Notes: generated from the letters alone by a model not told the origin. Shown: positions 1-7,940, counted from the first letter of the stretch. The stretch: DNA of 25,521 nt from DATLYH01 sp035575035 (GCA_035575035.1 DATLYH010000326.1:1-25521); one strand, 5' to 3'. Numbers and translations: made by a program.

Positions 1-432
1 CCGGTCCAGCTCCTGCAAGCTGATCTGGGGGGGGCCTTCCCGTGTCACCTCGTCCCGCAGCCGGGCCAGTTCATTATGGTATTCCGTGTAGCCCGTCTCG
101 ATCTTGTGGATGCAGGCGAGCTCTTCCGCGGTGGTGGCGGTCCGCCGGGCCTTCTCCAGCGCGGCCTCGAAGTCGTAGTGAATCTTATTGATGAGCTCCA
201 GGCGATCTCGCGTCGGTTCGAGCAGATAGAGGAAACCGTGGAAGCGCAGCTGGCGGACCTGGATCTCCAGCTCTTGGGCCGCCTCCAGGCTGAGGACGTG
301 CTCCTTGACGATCTTGGCCCGGTTCTCCTGCAACCGGCTCATGAAGCGGGCCCCGAGCAGACAGGCGACCAGCAGCAGCAGGCCAATCACCACCGCGGGG
401 GCCGTCACCTGGATGAGAATCTGGCGGTGCAT
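1..432 (-). CDS. Membrane-anchored sensor protein, N-terminal part (cut by window edge)
   Basis: The reading frame is open from an ATG at 432 to the first base of the window, giving 144 residues without a stop, so the gene continues outside. Residues about 7-30 form one strong hydrophobic segment (VTAPAVVIGLLLLVACLLGA). The rest is charged, helix-rich sequence without further membrane segments, as in the periplasmic helical domains of sensor kinases or chemoreceptors. A GGGAGGG ribosome binding site lies about 9 bases before the ATG. It follows the rhomboid gene on the same strand after an 89-bp gap that carries a repeat copy. A histidine kinase or similar sensor is the most likely identity, but the catalytic half is not visible, so function is inferred from topology only. 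Confidence 0.65.
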   Translation of the reverse strand, partial: MHRQILIQVTAPAVVIGLLLLVACLLGARFMSRLQENRAKIVKEHVLSLEAAQELEIQVRQLRFHGFLYLLEPTRDRLELINKIHYDFEAALEKARRTATTAEELACIHKIETGYTEYHNELARLRDEVTREGPPQISLQELDR

Positions 433-477
433 GTGCCAAGCCCTCCCGCTTGCAGCCGATGGGGTCGGCGGCGTGGC

Positions 478-504
478 CCGGTCGCTAACGCTCCGGGCTC
501 TGAT
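478..504. repeat. Single copy of the 'CGCTAACGCTCCGGGCTCTGA' repeat family
   Basis: This stretch in the gap between the rhomboid gene and the sensor gene is nearly identical to the 30-bp units repeated at 4191-4304. The shared core reads GCTAACGCTCCGGGCTCTGA. It is non-coding here. Confidence 0.7.
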
Positions 505-521
505 CGCTTACGCGCCGCTGC

Positions 522-2129
522 CTAAGGGCGGATCCTTCGAAAGCGGTCGGCGAGTTCCGCCACCTGTCGCCATTGCTGCTCATAGGCTCTGTTGTCGTCA
601 GCCAGGAAGTGGCGCCGGTCCTTGAGGTAATGCGCCACCAGGGCACAGAGTTTCTCCCTCTCCTGAAGATACTGAAGCACCACCTGGCGCTGTTCCTCGA
701 CCGGCGGCGTCTCGTAGGGGCCGGCCCCTGCGGCCGCTTGCCGGGCTTCGGCAAGCAGGGCCTGGGTATGGGCCAGGCGGTCAAGCAGCTCGTTGCGCTT
801 CTTCTCCGGGCGCCGTTCCGGTTCCGCGTACTCGTCGAGGAACCCCTTGGCTTCCAGCTGGACTCGCAAGGCCGCCTTCTCTGCCTCTCGGCTCGGCGCG
901 AGCACGCGCTCCTGGAAATCGCCCTCGTCCCGCTCCGCCTTGACCCGCTGGTCGTGAATCTCCTGCAGCATCTGCTGCCACCGGAACGCGGCGCTCAGTT
1001 CCTCCCACTCCTTGCCGGTGTTCTTGACGTAGATCACTGCTCCCAGGCACGCCAGGGGCACGATCGCCGCGCCCGCCAGCCCCAGCAGACGGCGCCAGCC
1101 GATACCAAAATGATGATAGTTGAGCGGCACGGCGATGATCAGCCCGGCGACCGCGCCGCCAAGGTGGCCCTCCCAGCTGACCTGCGGCAGGAGGCTGACA
1201 AGCACGATGAGGAAAAAGTTGGCGGCCAGGCTCCGCCGCCAGGCAGCGACATATTCCCCCTCCAGCAGTCGGCGATTGAGGAAGACCCAGACCGCCACCG
1301 AAGCCAGCATACCACACAGCGCCCCCGAAGCGCCGACCAGGGCGGGGCCAAAGGGGCGGACGATCACCGCCGTGCAGCTGCCGCCCAGGGCCGCGGTCAG
1401 GTACAGAGCCAGGAAGCGCCAGCGCCCCCACATGCGCTCCAGGATCGGGCCGAGCAGGTACAATCCGGACATGTTCATGCCCAGATGGATCAGACCGCCG
1501 TGCACGAAGGCGTAGGTCAGCAGCCGCCACCACTGGCCCGCGACCAGATCGAGAGCACGGATCGAGCCGGTCTCGTGCAGGACCTGGCTGTAGGCGATCT
1601 GCTCCTGCACTGCTATGTCTGCCGCGTGGAACAGGCCGCCCGTCAGGTAAAGGCGGTCCGGCACTCCTCGATGGATCGCCAGGGCAAAGCCAGCCAGAAA
1701 GACTAGGACATTGGCCAGCAGCAGGGCCCGGGTGATTACCGGCGGCCGGGGGTCGTCCATCTCGTCGCGGAGCTGTGCCCGCTGCTGGTAGAGGCGGGTG
1801 CCCGGATGGAACGGGAGCGGCGCCTCGGGGCTACTCCGCGGGGCGGACAGTTTGCCGTCGCGCAGCCGGCCCAGCAGCCGCGGGCTTTCCAGGACGTTGG
1901 CCCCCTCCGGGGTCAGCGCGTAGCCTTGGCCCAGCCCCTGAACCCAGTCGGTCAGGCGGACCAGGCCGGCCAGGCGGAGTTGTTCCAGCGGCCGGTCCAG
2001 GCTGTCGCGCGGCGTGCCGGTCGTCTCGGCGTAGGTCTTGGGATACCACGGCGCGGGCGCCGCTTCGGCACAGCGACGCAGGATGGTTTCCAGCAGGTCC
2101 GCGTTCGAATCGGGAGAAGGTCCGGACAT
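522..2129 (-). CDS. Rhomboid-family intramembrane serine protease with extra N- and C-terminal domains
   Basis: This 535-residue protein should cleave membrane proteins within the bilayer. The rhomboid core lies at about 130-365 with several hydrophobic segments. Family motifs are present: HGGLIHLGMNM (His210, Asn219), the catalytic GASG (Ser268), and the catalytic His in WEGHLGG (His322). Residues 1-90 resemble a winged-helix-like domain ending in a YALTPEGANVL strand pair, and residues 365-535 are a soluble, charged, helical and probably coiled-coil tail. Minimal rhomboids of about 200-280 residues lack both. It lies downstream of birA on the same strand, with its own candidate promoter at 2180-2208, and upstream of a membrane sensor that could be a substrate or partner, though that is only positional inference. 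Confidence 0.9.
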   Translation of the reverse strand: MSGPSPDSNADLLETILRRCAEAAPAPWYPKTYAETTGTPRDSLDRPLEQLRLAGLVRLTDWVQGLGQGYALTPEGANVLESPRLLGRLRDGKLSAPRSSPEAPLPFHPGTRLYQQRAQLRDEMDDPRPPVITRALLLANVLVFLAGFALAIHRGVPDRLYLTGGLFHAADIAVQEQIAYSQVLHETGSIRALDLVAGQWWRLLTYAFVHGGLIHLGMNMSGLYLLGPILERMWGRWRFLALYLTAALGGSCTAVIVRPFGPALVGASGALCGMLASVAVWVFLNRRLLEGEYVAAWRRSLAANFFLIVLVSLLPQVSWEGHLGGAVAGLIIAVPLNYHHFGIGWRRLLGLAGAAIVPLACLGAVIYVKNTGKEWEELSAAFRWQQMLQEIHDQRVKAERDEGDFQERVLAPSREAEKAALRVQLEAKGFLDEYAEPERRPEKKRNELLDRLAHTQALLAEARQAAAGAGPYETPPVEEQRQVVLQYLQEREKLCALVAHYLKDRRHFLADDNRAYEQQWRQVAELADRFRRIRP

Positions 2130-2179
2130 CTCGTCAGCCGATGCAAATTCCAGTCGGGACGGGACGGTCGCCTGTTGCC

Positions 2180-2208
2180 ATTATGCTCGATCGGCCGCCG
2201 CTTGTCGA
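2180..2208 (-). promoter_or_regulatory. Candidate sigma-70 promoter for the rhomboid gene
   Basis: Read on the minus strand, TCGACA (2203-2208) is separated by 17 bases from CATAAT (2180-2185). Each hexamer matches the consensus at five of six positions. It sits in the 120-bp gap between birA and the rhomboid gene, about 50 bases before the start codon. Confidence 0.5.
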
Positions 2209-2249
2209 TGCACGTCGCCGGCCTGCCAAGCGCCGGCCCTGCGTTTTCC

Positions 2250-3017
2250 TCAGGCCGGCCGGAGGTGGCGCACCATCTCGGGGCGCAACTGGATTGTCGC
2301 CCCGTCGGGCGGCTCAAGAATCAGTCCGTCAAAGGCCAGCTCGCACAGCCGGCCCTGGTAAACGCGGTCGGGACACTCGGCCACAACCAGTTTGCCCAGC
2401 AATCCGAGGTGCCGCTGCCAGCGCGTCTCCAGCGTGGCCAGGTCGCCCGCGCACAGCCGGTCGTACTCCTCGTCAAGCTGCCCGAGCAGCCGGCGGGCCA
2501 ACTGATAACTGTCGAACGATGTACCGGTGAAAACGGCCAGCGAGCCGGCCTCGGTCAGCCCGGCCTGTTCGAAGACCGCGGCCGGCTGGTTGACGTTCAG
2601 GCCGATGCCGACCACAGTCCCCTGCCCCTGTTCGATGAGAATGCCGCACACCTTGCGGCCGCGGATGAGCACGTCGTTGGGCCACTTGATGTGGGCTTGC
2701 AGACCGGCGGCCTGGCGGATGGTTTCGCAGACGGCGACAGCAGCCCAGGCGGTCAGCAGGGCCGGCCGACGGAGAGGAACCGGCGGAAAGAGCAAAAGCG
2801 ACAGCAACACGCCACAGCGCGGCGGGCAGAGCCAGCGGCGGCCATATTGCCCCCGGCCGGCGCTCTGCTCGTCGGCCAGGACCGCCACGCCGTCATTGGC
2901 CGGGTCGTGCGCCAGGGCCGCGGCCAGCGTGCTGGTGCTGTCGAGCCGGTCATAAACCAGAACGCGCCGGCCGAGACGCCGTGTGTCCAGGTGCCACTCT
3001 TCACGTGGGGGGATCAC
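2250..3017 (-). CDS. birA: Biotin--[acetyl-CoA-carboxylase] ligase
   Basis: This 255-residue enzyme activates biotin as biotinyl-AMP and attaches it to the biotin carboxyl carrier protein. The biotin/ATP loop GRGQYGRRW is at 54-62, KWPND at 111-115, and the following KVCGILIE carries the conserved Lys122. The C-terminal SH3-like domain follows after about residue 205. There is no N-terminal DNA-binding domain, so this is the monofunctional type rather than the E. coli repressor type. The start is a GTG whose last two bases form part of the nadC stop (GTGA overlap), and no Shine-Dalgarno sequence is visible, so translation is probably coupled to nadC. Confidence 0.92.
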   Translation of the reverse strand: MIPPREEWHLDTRRLGRRVLVYDRLDSTSTLAAALAHDPANDGVAVLADEQSAGRGQYGRRWLCPPRCGVLLSLLLFPPVPLRRPALLTAWAAVAVCETIRQAAGLQAHIKWPNDVLIRGRKVCGILIEQGQGTVVGIGLNVNQPAAVFEQAGLTEAGSLAVFTGTSFDSYQLARRLLGQLDEEYDRLCAGDLATLETRWQRHLGLLGKLVVAECPDRVYQGRLCELAFDGLILEPPDGATIQLRPEMVRHLRPA

Positions 3018-3898
3018 GGCTGGTAATCCAGGGCGATGTCCAGGGCCGGGGCCGAGTGCGTCAAGGCGCCAACACTGATGCGGTCCACGCCGGTCTCGGC
3101 GATGGCCCGAACGGTTTCCAGGGTGACGCCGCCGGAGGCCTCCAACAGTACCCCGCCGCTGTCTCGGGCTTGATTGCGCCGACGAACCGCCTCACGAAGT
3201 TCCTCCAGGCTCATGTTGTCGAGCAGGATGATCTTTGGTCCTGCCACCGCCAGGGCCTCGTCGAGCTGATCGAGGTTGTCCACCTCAACTTCCACGGGGA
3301 CCGCAGGACCGGCCCGCTCCAGGGCGGTTTGCAAGGCGTGGGCCAGCGGTCGAGGTTGGTCCTTGAGGGCGGCCAGGTGGTTGTCCTTGATCAGGATACC
3401 GTCGTGCAGTCCCATCCGGTGATTGTGCCCGCCGCCGCAGCGCACCGCATACTTCGCCAGCCGCCGCCAGCCGGGGAGCGTCTTGCGCGTGTCAAGGATC
3501 TGGCAAGGCAGGCCGGCGAGGGCATCCACATAGCGACGCGTCAAGGTGGCGATGCCGCTGAGGTGCTGCAAAAAGTTCAAGGCGGTCCGCTCGCCGGCCA
3601 GGATGGCGCGCATCGGGCCGGCCAGCGTCGCCAGCCGGCTGCCCGCCTCGACCCGGCTGCCGTCCGCCATCCGGGGCAGGAAGCGGACGCGCGGATCGAT
3701 AGCGCGGAAGACCAACTCGGCCGCCGGCAAGCCGGCCAGCACGCCGGGCGACCGGGCAACGATGACGGCGGCGCCTTCCAGAGGTTCGGGGATGACGGCC
3801 TGACTGGTCAGGTCGCCGCCGGTGCCCAGGTCTTCCTCAAGGGCCAGCTCGATCAGGCGCTGGCAGGCGGCGGTTTCGGCAGGAGTGAAACGGTTCAT
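3014..3898 (-). CDS. nadC: Nicotinate-nucleotide pyrophosphorylase (quinolinate phosphoribosyltransferase, carboxylating)
   Basis: NadC converts quinolinate and PRPP into nicotinate mononucleotide in de novo NAD synthesis. Of 294 residues, visible motifs are EDLGTGGDLTS near 22-32, ERTALNFLQHLSGIAT near 103-118, DTRKTLPG at 136-143, HRMGLHDGILIKDNH at 160-174, the acidic EVEV at 203-206, LLDN at 225-228, EASGG at 253-257 and SVGALTHS at 275-282. I chose the ATG at 3898 because it gives the family's usual N-terminus; the frame stays open 37 codons further upstream, but that extension has no family resemblance and would run into the divergent promoter. It overlaps birA by four bases. Confidence 0.95.
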   Translation of the reverse strand: MNRFTPAETAACQRLIELALEEDLGTGGDLTSQAVIPEPLEGAAVIVARSPGVLAGLPAAELVFRAIDPRVRFLPRMADGSRVEAGSRLATLAGPMRAILAGERTALNFLQHLSGIATLTRRYVDALAGLPCQILDTRKTLPGWRRLAKYAVRCGGGHNHRMGLHDGILIKDNHLAALKDQPRPLAHALQTALERAGPAVPVEVEVDNLDQLDEALAVAGPKIILLDNMSLEELREAVRRRNQARDSGGVLLEASGGVTLETVRAIAETGVDRISVGALTHSAPALDIALDYQP

Positions 3899-3927
3899 GA
3901 GCGGCTTACAGCACGGCCTGCGGTTGG

Positions 3928-3956
3928 TTGACAGTCGTCCTGTGGTCCGGTATACA
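3928..3956 (+). promoter_or_regulatory. Near-consensus sigma-70 promoter for the cupredoxin gene
   Basis: TTGACA at 3928-3933 is followed by exactly 17 bases and TATACA at 3951-3956. It lies in the 95-bp divergent gap between nadC and the cupredoxin gene and predicts a transcript start near 3963, about 30 bases before the ATG at 3994. Confidence 0.75.
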
Positions 3957-3993
3957 CGATACACGCGTCGCCGTCCGGTGAAAGGACTTGCGT

Positions 3994-4716
3994 ATGTCAA
4001 GCGCTGCACGAGGAGTTGGTTTCGGCACGGCGGCCCTCGGGTTGCTGGTGTTCGTCGTCCCCGTCCGGGCCGATTTCCTGCGCCCCTGTCCGAAAGTGGC
4101 GATGACGCAAGGGAACCCGCCCGGCCTTGATCATTGTACCTGTTCTACTCCCGGATGGATGTCCGACCCGCCGCGGACGCTTCCGACCAACCCGTCGCTG
4201 ACGCTCCGGGCTCCGACCAACCCGTCGCTGACGCTCCGGGCTCTGACCAACCCGGCGCTAACGCTCCGGGCTCTGACCAACCCGTCGCTGACGCTCCGGG
4301 AGCCGAATGTTGTCTTCGTCGAGGTTTCCGACAATGAATTCATCCCGTCCGAGGTGACCATCTTCGCCGGCGATCTGGTGATATGGACCTGGGTGGGCGA
4401 TTTCGGCCACACCGTCACGTCGCGGGCCCTGCTGCCCAACGGTCTGCCGCTGTTCGATTCCGAGATCCAGGGCACCGGGTTCCTTTTCACGTTCCTCTTT
4501 GAGGAGCCGGGCGACTACCTCTATTACTGCATCCCCCACGAGGCGGAGGGGATGGTCGGAGTGGTCCACGTGCTGCCGCAGGGAGGGGTGGTGCCCGAAC
4601 CGGCCGGGATGCTGCTTCTCTCCGGTGGTGCTGCGGGCCTCGTCGGGTTGGGCTGGCGGCGTCGCCGAAGCCAACCTTCCGGCCGCCGTGAAGGGGAGAG
4701 ATTAACGGAAAGGTGA
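3994..4716 (+). CDS. Exported cupredoxin (plastocyanin-like) with repeat insertion and PEP-CTERM-like tail
   Basis: This 240-residue protein is predicted to be exported and to bind one type 1 copper ion for electron transfer. Residues 1-26 look like a signal peptide (LGLLVFVVPVRA then DF). Residues 105-195 are the cupredoxin domain with ligands His139, Cys179, His182 and Met187 in the patterns GHTV and CIPHEAEGM. The end (VVPEPAGMLLLSGGAAGLVGLGWRRRR, given here as its key parts: PEP near 200, a hydrophobic stretch, then four Arg) resembles a PEP-CTERM sorting signal. Residues 65-104 are four copies of TNPSLTLRAL encoded by a DNA repeat and are not part of the fold. The ATG at 3994 is preceded by GAAAGGA; an in-frame TTG at 3988 is less likely. 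Confidence 0.8.
   Translation: MSSAARGVGFGTAALGLLVFVVPVRADFLRPCPKVAMTQGNPPGLDHCTCSTPGWMSDPPRTLPTNPSLTLRAPTNPSLTLRALTNPALTLRALTNPSLTLREPNVVFVEVSDNEFIPSEVTIFAGDLVIWTWVGDFGHTVTSRALLPNGLPLFDSEIQGTGFLFTFLFEEPGDYLYYCIPHEAEGMVGVVHVLPQGGVVPEPAGMLLLSGGAAGLVGLGWRRRRSQPSGRREGERLTER
4191..4304 (+). repeat. Four tandem 30-bp units inside the cupredoxin gene
   Basis: The unit starts CCCGTCGCTGACGCTCCGGG and continues CTCTGACCAA. Copies begin at 4191, 4221, 4251 and 4281, with the last one truncated after the GGG. A degenerate partial copy precedes at 4171-4190. The 30-bp period keeps the frame and encodes ten residues per unit. Confidence 0.9.
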
Positions 4717-4735
4717 GCGGCCCGCTTTTTCCTTT
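4709..4735 (+). terminator. Possible weak terminator after the cupredoxin gene
   Basis: AGCG-GCC-CGCT (4716-4726) forms a short hairpin followed directly by TTTT, and outer arms AAAGG (4709-4713) and CCTTT (4731-4735) could extend it. The inner stem is only four pairs, so the call is tentative. Confidence 0.35.
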
Positions 4736-4762
4736 GACCTAGCCGGCCCGTCCGATTAACTT
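4734..4762 (+). promoter_or_regulatory. Candidate promoter for the DUF1559 gene
   Basis: TTGACC (4734-4739), a 17-base spacer and TAACTT (4757-4762) fit sigma-70 spacing, but the -10 box is a poor match. It lies about 150 bases before the DUF1559 start. Confidence 0.3.
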
Positions 4763-4909
4763 CAAAACAGGATAGGGGAGTCCGGTTGTTTCACCTTCCA
4801 TCTCTCCGGCAGAGAAGTCCCCGTAGAGAAAAGTTCCGGAGCGTCTGGTGTCTCCGGCGGAGTGCGGCAAGGTTTCTTCCGGGTCGCCCCCGCAAGATAG
4901 GGATTGGTC

Positions 4910-5755
4910 ATGTGTGTGCCCCAGCCGGGTAGCCCGCGCGGGTTCACCCTGATCGAGTTGCTCGTCGTCATCGCCATCATCGTCATCCTGATCGCGCTGC
5001 TCCTGCCGGCGGTCCAGAAGGTCCGCGAGAACGCCAACCGCACTCAGTGCGCCAACAATCTCCTGCAACTGGGCATCGCTCTGCACCACTACGAGAGCAC
5101 CCGGCAGAAGTTCCCCAACGAGGACGACTGGAACCCGGCCAGCACGACCGGCACGCTTTACGTGGCCCTGCTGTCCTACCTTGAGCAGGACAACCAGGTT
5201 CCGACGTGGCGCACCAATCCCCAGCCGGTCAAGACCTTCCTCTGCCCGAGCCGGCGGACCACGGCGGTCGGTCCCCGGGACGACTACGCCGCGGGGCACC
5301 ACTTCTCCATCGTAGGGGGAAGCCGGAACGAGCATCAGGAGAGGTCCATCCTAGGCGGCACCATGGTCCGGAGGGCCGACGGAACCATCGAGCCGTATGG
5401 ATTCGCGGGGGTGGGGCTCGAAACCGTGGCTCGGCTTGATGGCACGTCCAACACCCTCCTGCTGGCCCATAAGGGAGTGAGACCTGCCGAGTATCGGGGT
5501 AACGGCCCCAATGATCAGGGGTGGGCCCATCTCGGCAGTTGGTGGGAACACAAGCGCCATGCCTTGCGAATCACACGGGATGATGCCCCGGTTGCGAACC
5601 TGGCCGATTGGTTTGCTTCGCCGCACCCCGATGCCATGCCGGCCCTGTTTGCCGACGGTTCGGTGCGTTCGCTGGCCCACAGCACCAGTGCGACTACCAT
5701 GCGGCGGCTCTGGTCCTACAACGACGGGCTGACCCTGCCGACCGACGCCCCGTAG
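4910..5755 (+). CDS. DUF1559 family prepilin-like protein
   Basis: This 281-residue protein belongs to the DUF1559 family, which is greatly expanded in planctomycetes and whose function is not firmly known. The N-terminus carries a type IV prepilin/pseudopilin processing site, G11 followed by FTLIELLVVIAII, with the usual Glu five residues after the cut and a hydrophobic helix to about residue 35. QKVRENANRTQCANNLLQLG then leads into the globular domain. The C-terminus holds the family pattern HPDAMPALFADGSVRSL. I chose the ATG at 4910 because a TTG two codons earlier (4904) adds nothing recognisable. It ends eight bases before the stop of a converging small gene. Confidence 0.9.
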   Translation: MCVPQPGSPRGFTLIELLVVIAIIVILIALLLPAVQKVRENANRTQCANNLLQLGIALHHYESTRQKFPNEDDWNPASTTGTLYVALLSYLEQDNQVPTWRTNPQPVKTFLCPSRRTTAVGPRDDYAAGHHFSIVGGSRNEHQERSILGGTMVRRADGTIEPYGFAGVGLETVARLDGTSNTLLLAHKGVRPAEYRGNGPNDQGWAHLGSWWEHKRHALRITRDDAPVANLADWFASPHPDAMPALFADGSVRSLAHSTSATTMRRLWSYNDGLTLPTDAP

Positions 5756-5763
5756 CGGCCGCT

Positions 5764-6078
5764 TCACTCCACGCAGCGGATATTATGGCTGGCGCTGCCG
5801 CTTTCGCTGCCGTTGGTTCCCTCGACCGTCAAGGTCCGCCACTCACCTACCGTGACTCCTTGAAAGTCGAAAGCCCAGTCATAGGGGGGATCATGGGGCG
5901 GGGGCTCGACCGGCGTCCCCTCCAGGCCGTCGCACGTGGCGGTCATGGTTGTGCCCGCTGCGGGGGTGACGAAGCCGCAGGTCGTGAAATTGCCGCCGCC
6001 GGGGACATCACTATTGTTCGGCGGGTCGTCGATCGTTACGGTCACGGGCATGGAGGCGCTCTCCGGATTTTCGATCAC
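5764..6078 (-). CDS. Small Ig-like/beta-rich protein coupled to the upstream kinase gene
   Basis: This 104-residue protein starts with a GTG that overlaps the stop of the kinase gene (GTGA, 6075-6078), a sign of translational coupling. Its composition (PVTVTIDDPPNNSDVPGGGN, then TMTATCDGL, WRTLTVEGTNGSESGSASHNI) suggests an extracellular-type beta-sandwich domain as in bacterial Ig-like folds, with three Cys. No signal peptide is visible, so how it would reach the outside is unclear. An alternative start is the ATG at codon 10. I recognise no specific family. It could instead be a remnant domain of a formerly longer kinase protein. Confidence 0.6.
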   Translation of the reverse strand: MIENPESASMPVTVTIDDPPNNSDVPGGGNFTTCGFVTPAAGTTMTATCDGLEGTPVEPPPHDPPYDWAFDFQGVTVGEWRTLTVEGTNGSESGSASHNIRCVE

Positions 6079-7940
6079 TTCAGGGGTTCAACTACGACAC
6101 GGCGGAAATCTGCCTGGCTGGTGAGGCTGTAGAGTCCCAGTCCACCTTGGGGAGGGAATTCGGCCGGGGCGGTCTCCCCCTTTTCCTTGACGAACAACTC
6201 CTTGGCCGTATCCAGCAACTCGGCGCGCCGCGCTTCGCCGATGGACTTACCTTCCCAGAAAGCGGTGACCTTTTCGGGCGTCACTTCGACAGCAATCTTG
6301 CGCCATCCGGCCCCATCCCCGCGCGGAGGACTGGCGAAGCGGTGGTCGATGCCCCATCGGCCCCGGTGGTGGATGGAGCCATGCTCGGCCCCCTTCTCCC
6401 GGTACCGATGAGGCCGGAGGAAGGCCCCGTTCACGTAGGGTGTCTCGGCATAGGTCAGGGCAAGAAACCAGTGCTCTGGACCCTGTTTCGTGGCTAGCTG
6501 GCTATAGGCGAAGTAAATGCCCACTTCGCCGAGCTTCCAACTCGAAGCCTTCACCTCAGCGCTGAAACGGTAGCGTTCCTGGGGAACATCCGGCAGGAGT
6601 TCCAACAGACTCAGGGACCAGGTCTCCAGGCGACAGGGTTGGTCGTCGGCCCCCCTGAGGCGGGTCTTCCCTGCCTGCCAGCGATACCACGGCGGCAGTC
6701 CCTTGTCGCCTACCAGCACCACCGGTCGCCCTTCGTCCAGTTCCTTGTGCAACGAGCGCAGGTTGCCGGGCCAGGGTTTCACGTCCCTCTGCCAATCCCA
6801 CCACCAGGCCGCGAATCCGCCCACGGCCAGGAATCCCGCCAGCAGGACAAGGCAAGCGGTCAGGGTCGGATGCCGGCGCAGGCGGCGTGTGACCCATGCC
6901 AACATGCCTTCCGGCCGAGCCTTGATCGGCTCGCCGCGCTGCCAGCGGGCCAGGTCGTCGGCCAACTCGCCGGCGCTGGGATAGCGCCGGGCCGGGTCCT
7001 TCTCCAGACACTTCAAACAGATCGTTTCCAGCCGGCGGTCGAGCCCCGGACGTATCGAGCGCGGCGTCGGCGGGTCGTCCTGACGGATGCGGTCCAGCAC
7101 CTCACCGTCCTCCTGCCCCTGGAATGGCCGCTGCCCGGTCAGCAGCCGGTAGAGCAGCACGCCCAGCGCCCAGACATCGGTGGCCTCGCCAACCCGGTCG
7201 CTCTGGCCGCGGGCCTGCTCCGGGGCCATGTACGCGGGGGTGCCGATCACCTGGCCCGGCCGGGTCAGCTCGACATCGCCGTGGCGGAACTTGGCCAGGC
7301 CGAAGTCGCTGACCAGCGGCTCGCCCTGCTCATCGAGCAGGACATTGCCCGGCTTCAGGTCGCGGTGCAGAATTCCCTTTTCATGGGCATAGTGGACAGC
7401 CCGGGCGACTTTCTCCACCAGGGCAGCCGCGGCCCGCGGGTCGCCGGTCAGGCGGTCAAGGTGCTGGTGCAGCGAGCCGCCGGCGACAAACGCCATCGCA
7501 AAGAAGTAGACCCCGTTGTGCTGGCCGAACTCGTAGATCGGTACGATGTGCGGGTGGCTGAGCTGGGCGATGGCCTGGGCCTCGCGGTGGAAGCGACGGA
7601 CCAACTCCTCGGACAACTCGAAGACATCGGTCCGCAGCATTTTCAGGGCAACCAGGCGGCCCAGGGTCCGATCGCGGGCCTTGTAGACCACTCCCATGCC
7701 GCCGCGCGCTACCATCTCCAGGATCTCGTAGTTGCCGAAGATGCGACGGTCGGCCGGTACCTCCGGCGAGGCCGCGGCCCTGCCATAGGCGATCGTGGAT
7801 GCGTCCTCCTCCGGCTGATCGGCCGGGGCGGCGGCGCGGTCGGCTGCGGCGGTAGGCCGGTCGTTGCCCTCGGGCTGCCCAGTCAGCAGCGACGAGGGAC
7901 CGCGGGTGTTGGCTTCGCGCTCCGAAGCGAACTGGGCCAT
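6075..7940 (-). CDS. Transmembrane Ser/Thr protein kinase with extracytoplasmic lectin-like domain
   Basis: This 621-residue kinase has a Pro/Ala-rich leader (1-65), a PknB-type catalytic domain (about 70-335), one membrane helix (about 360-382) and an extracytoplasmic C-terminal domain (385-621). The glycine loop ARGGMGVV, Lys100 in VALK, the catalytic HRDLKPGN (193-200), DFG (212-214) and the GTPAYMAPEQ activation segment are intact, so it should be active. The outer domain, with SAEVKASSWKLGEVGIYFAYS and a terminal GGLGLYSLTSQADFRRVVV, resembles concanavalin-A-like sandwich domains and may sense a carbohydrate; that ligand is inferred. AGGTGA lies before the ATG. A small gene follows with a GTGA overlap. 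Confidence 0.93.
   Translation of the reverse strand: MAQFASEREANTRGPSSLLTGQPEGNDRPTAAADRAAAPADQPEEDASTIAYGRAAASPEVPADRRIFGNYEILEMVARGGMGVVYKARDRTLGRLVALKMLRTDVFELSEELVRRFHREAQAIAQLSHPHIVPIYEFGQHNGVYFFAMAFVAGGSLHQHLDRLTGDPRAAAALVEKVARAVHYAHEKGILHRDLKPGNVLLDEQGEPLVSDFGLAKFRHGDVELTRPGQVIGTPAYMAPEQARGQSDRVGEATDVWALGVLLYRLLTGQRPFQGQEDGEVLDRIRQDDPPTPRSIRPGLDRRLETICLKCLEKDPARRYPSAGELADDLARWQRGEPIKARPEGMLAWVTRRLRRHPTLTACLVLLAGFLAVGGFAAWWWDWQRDVKPWPGNLRSLHKELDEGRPVVLVGDKGLPPWYRWQAGKTRLRGADDQPCRLETWSLSLLELLPDVPQERYRFSAEVKASSWKLGEVGIYFAYSQLATKQGPEHWFLALTYAETPYVNGAFLRPHRYREKGAEHGSIHHRGRWGIDHRFASPPRGDGAGWRKIAVEVTPEKVTAFWEGKSIGEARRAELLDTAKELFVKEKGETAPAEFPPQGGLGLYSLTSQADFRRVVVEPLK

Noticed and set aside
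3899..4009. A 37-codon N-terminal extension of nadC.
   Set aside because: It lacks similarity to the family, is rich in Arg and Tyr, and overlaps the divergent promoter; the ATG at 3898 gives a normal NadC N-terminus.
4191..4304. Regular 30-bp repeats, considered as a CRISPR array.
   Set aside because: Units are directly adjacent with no unique spacers, lie in a coding region, and there are no cas genes.
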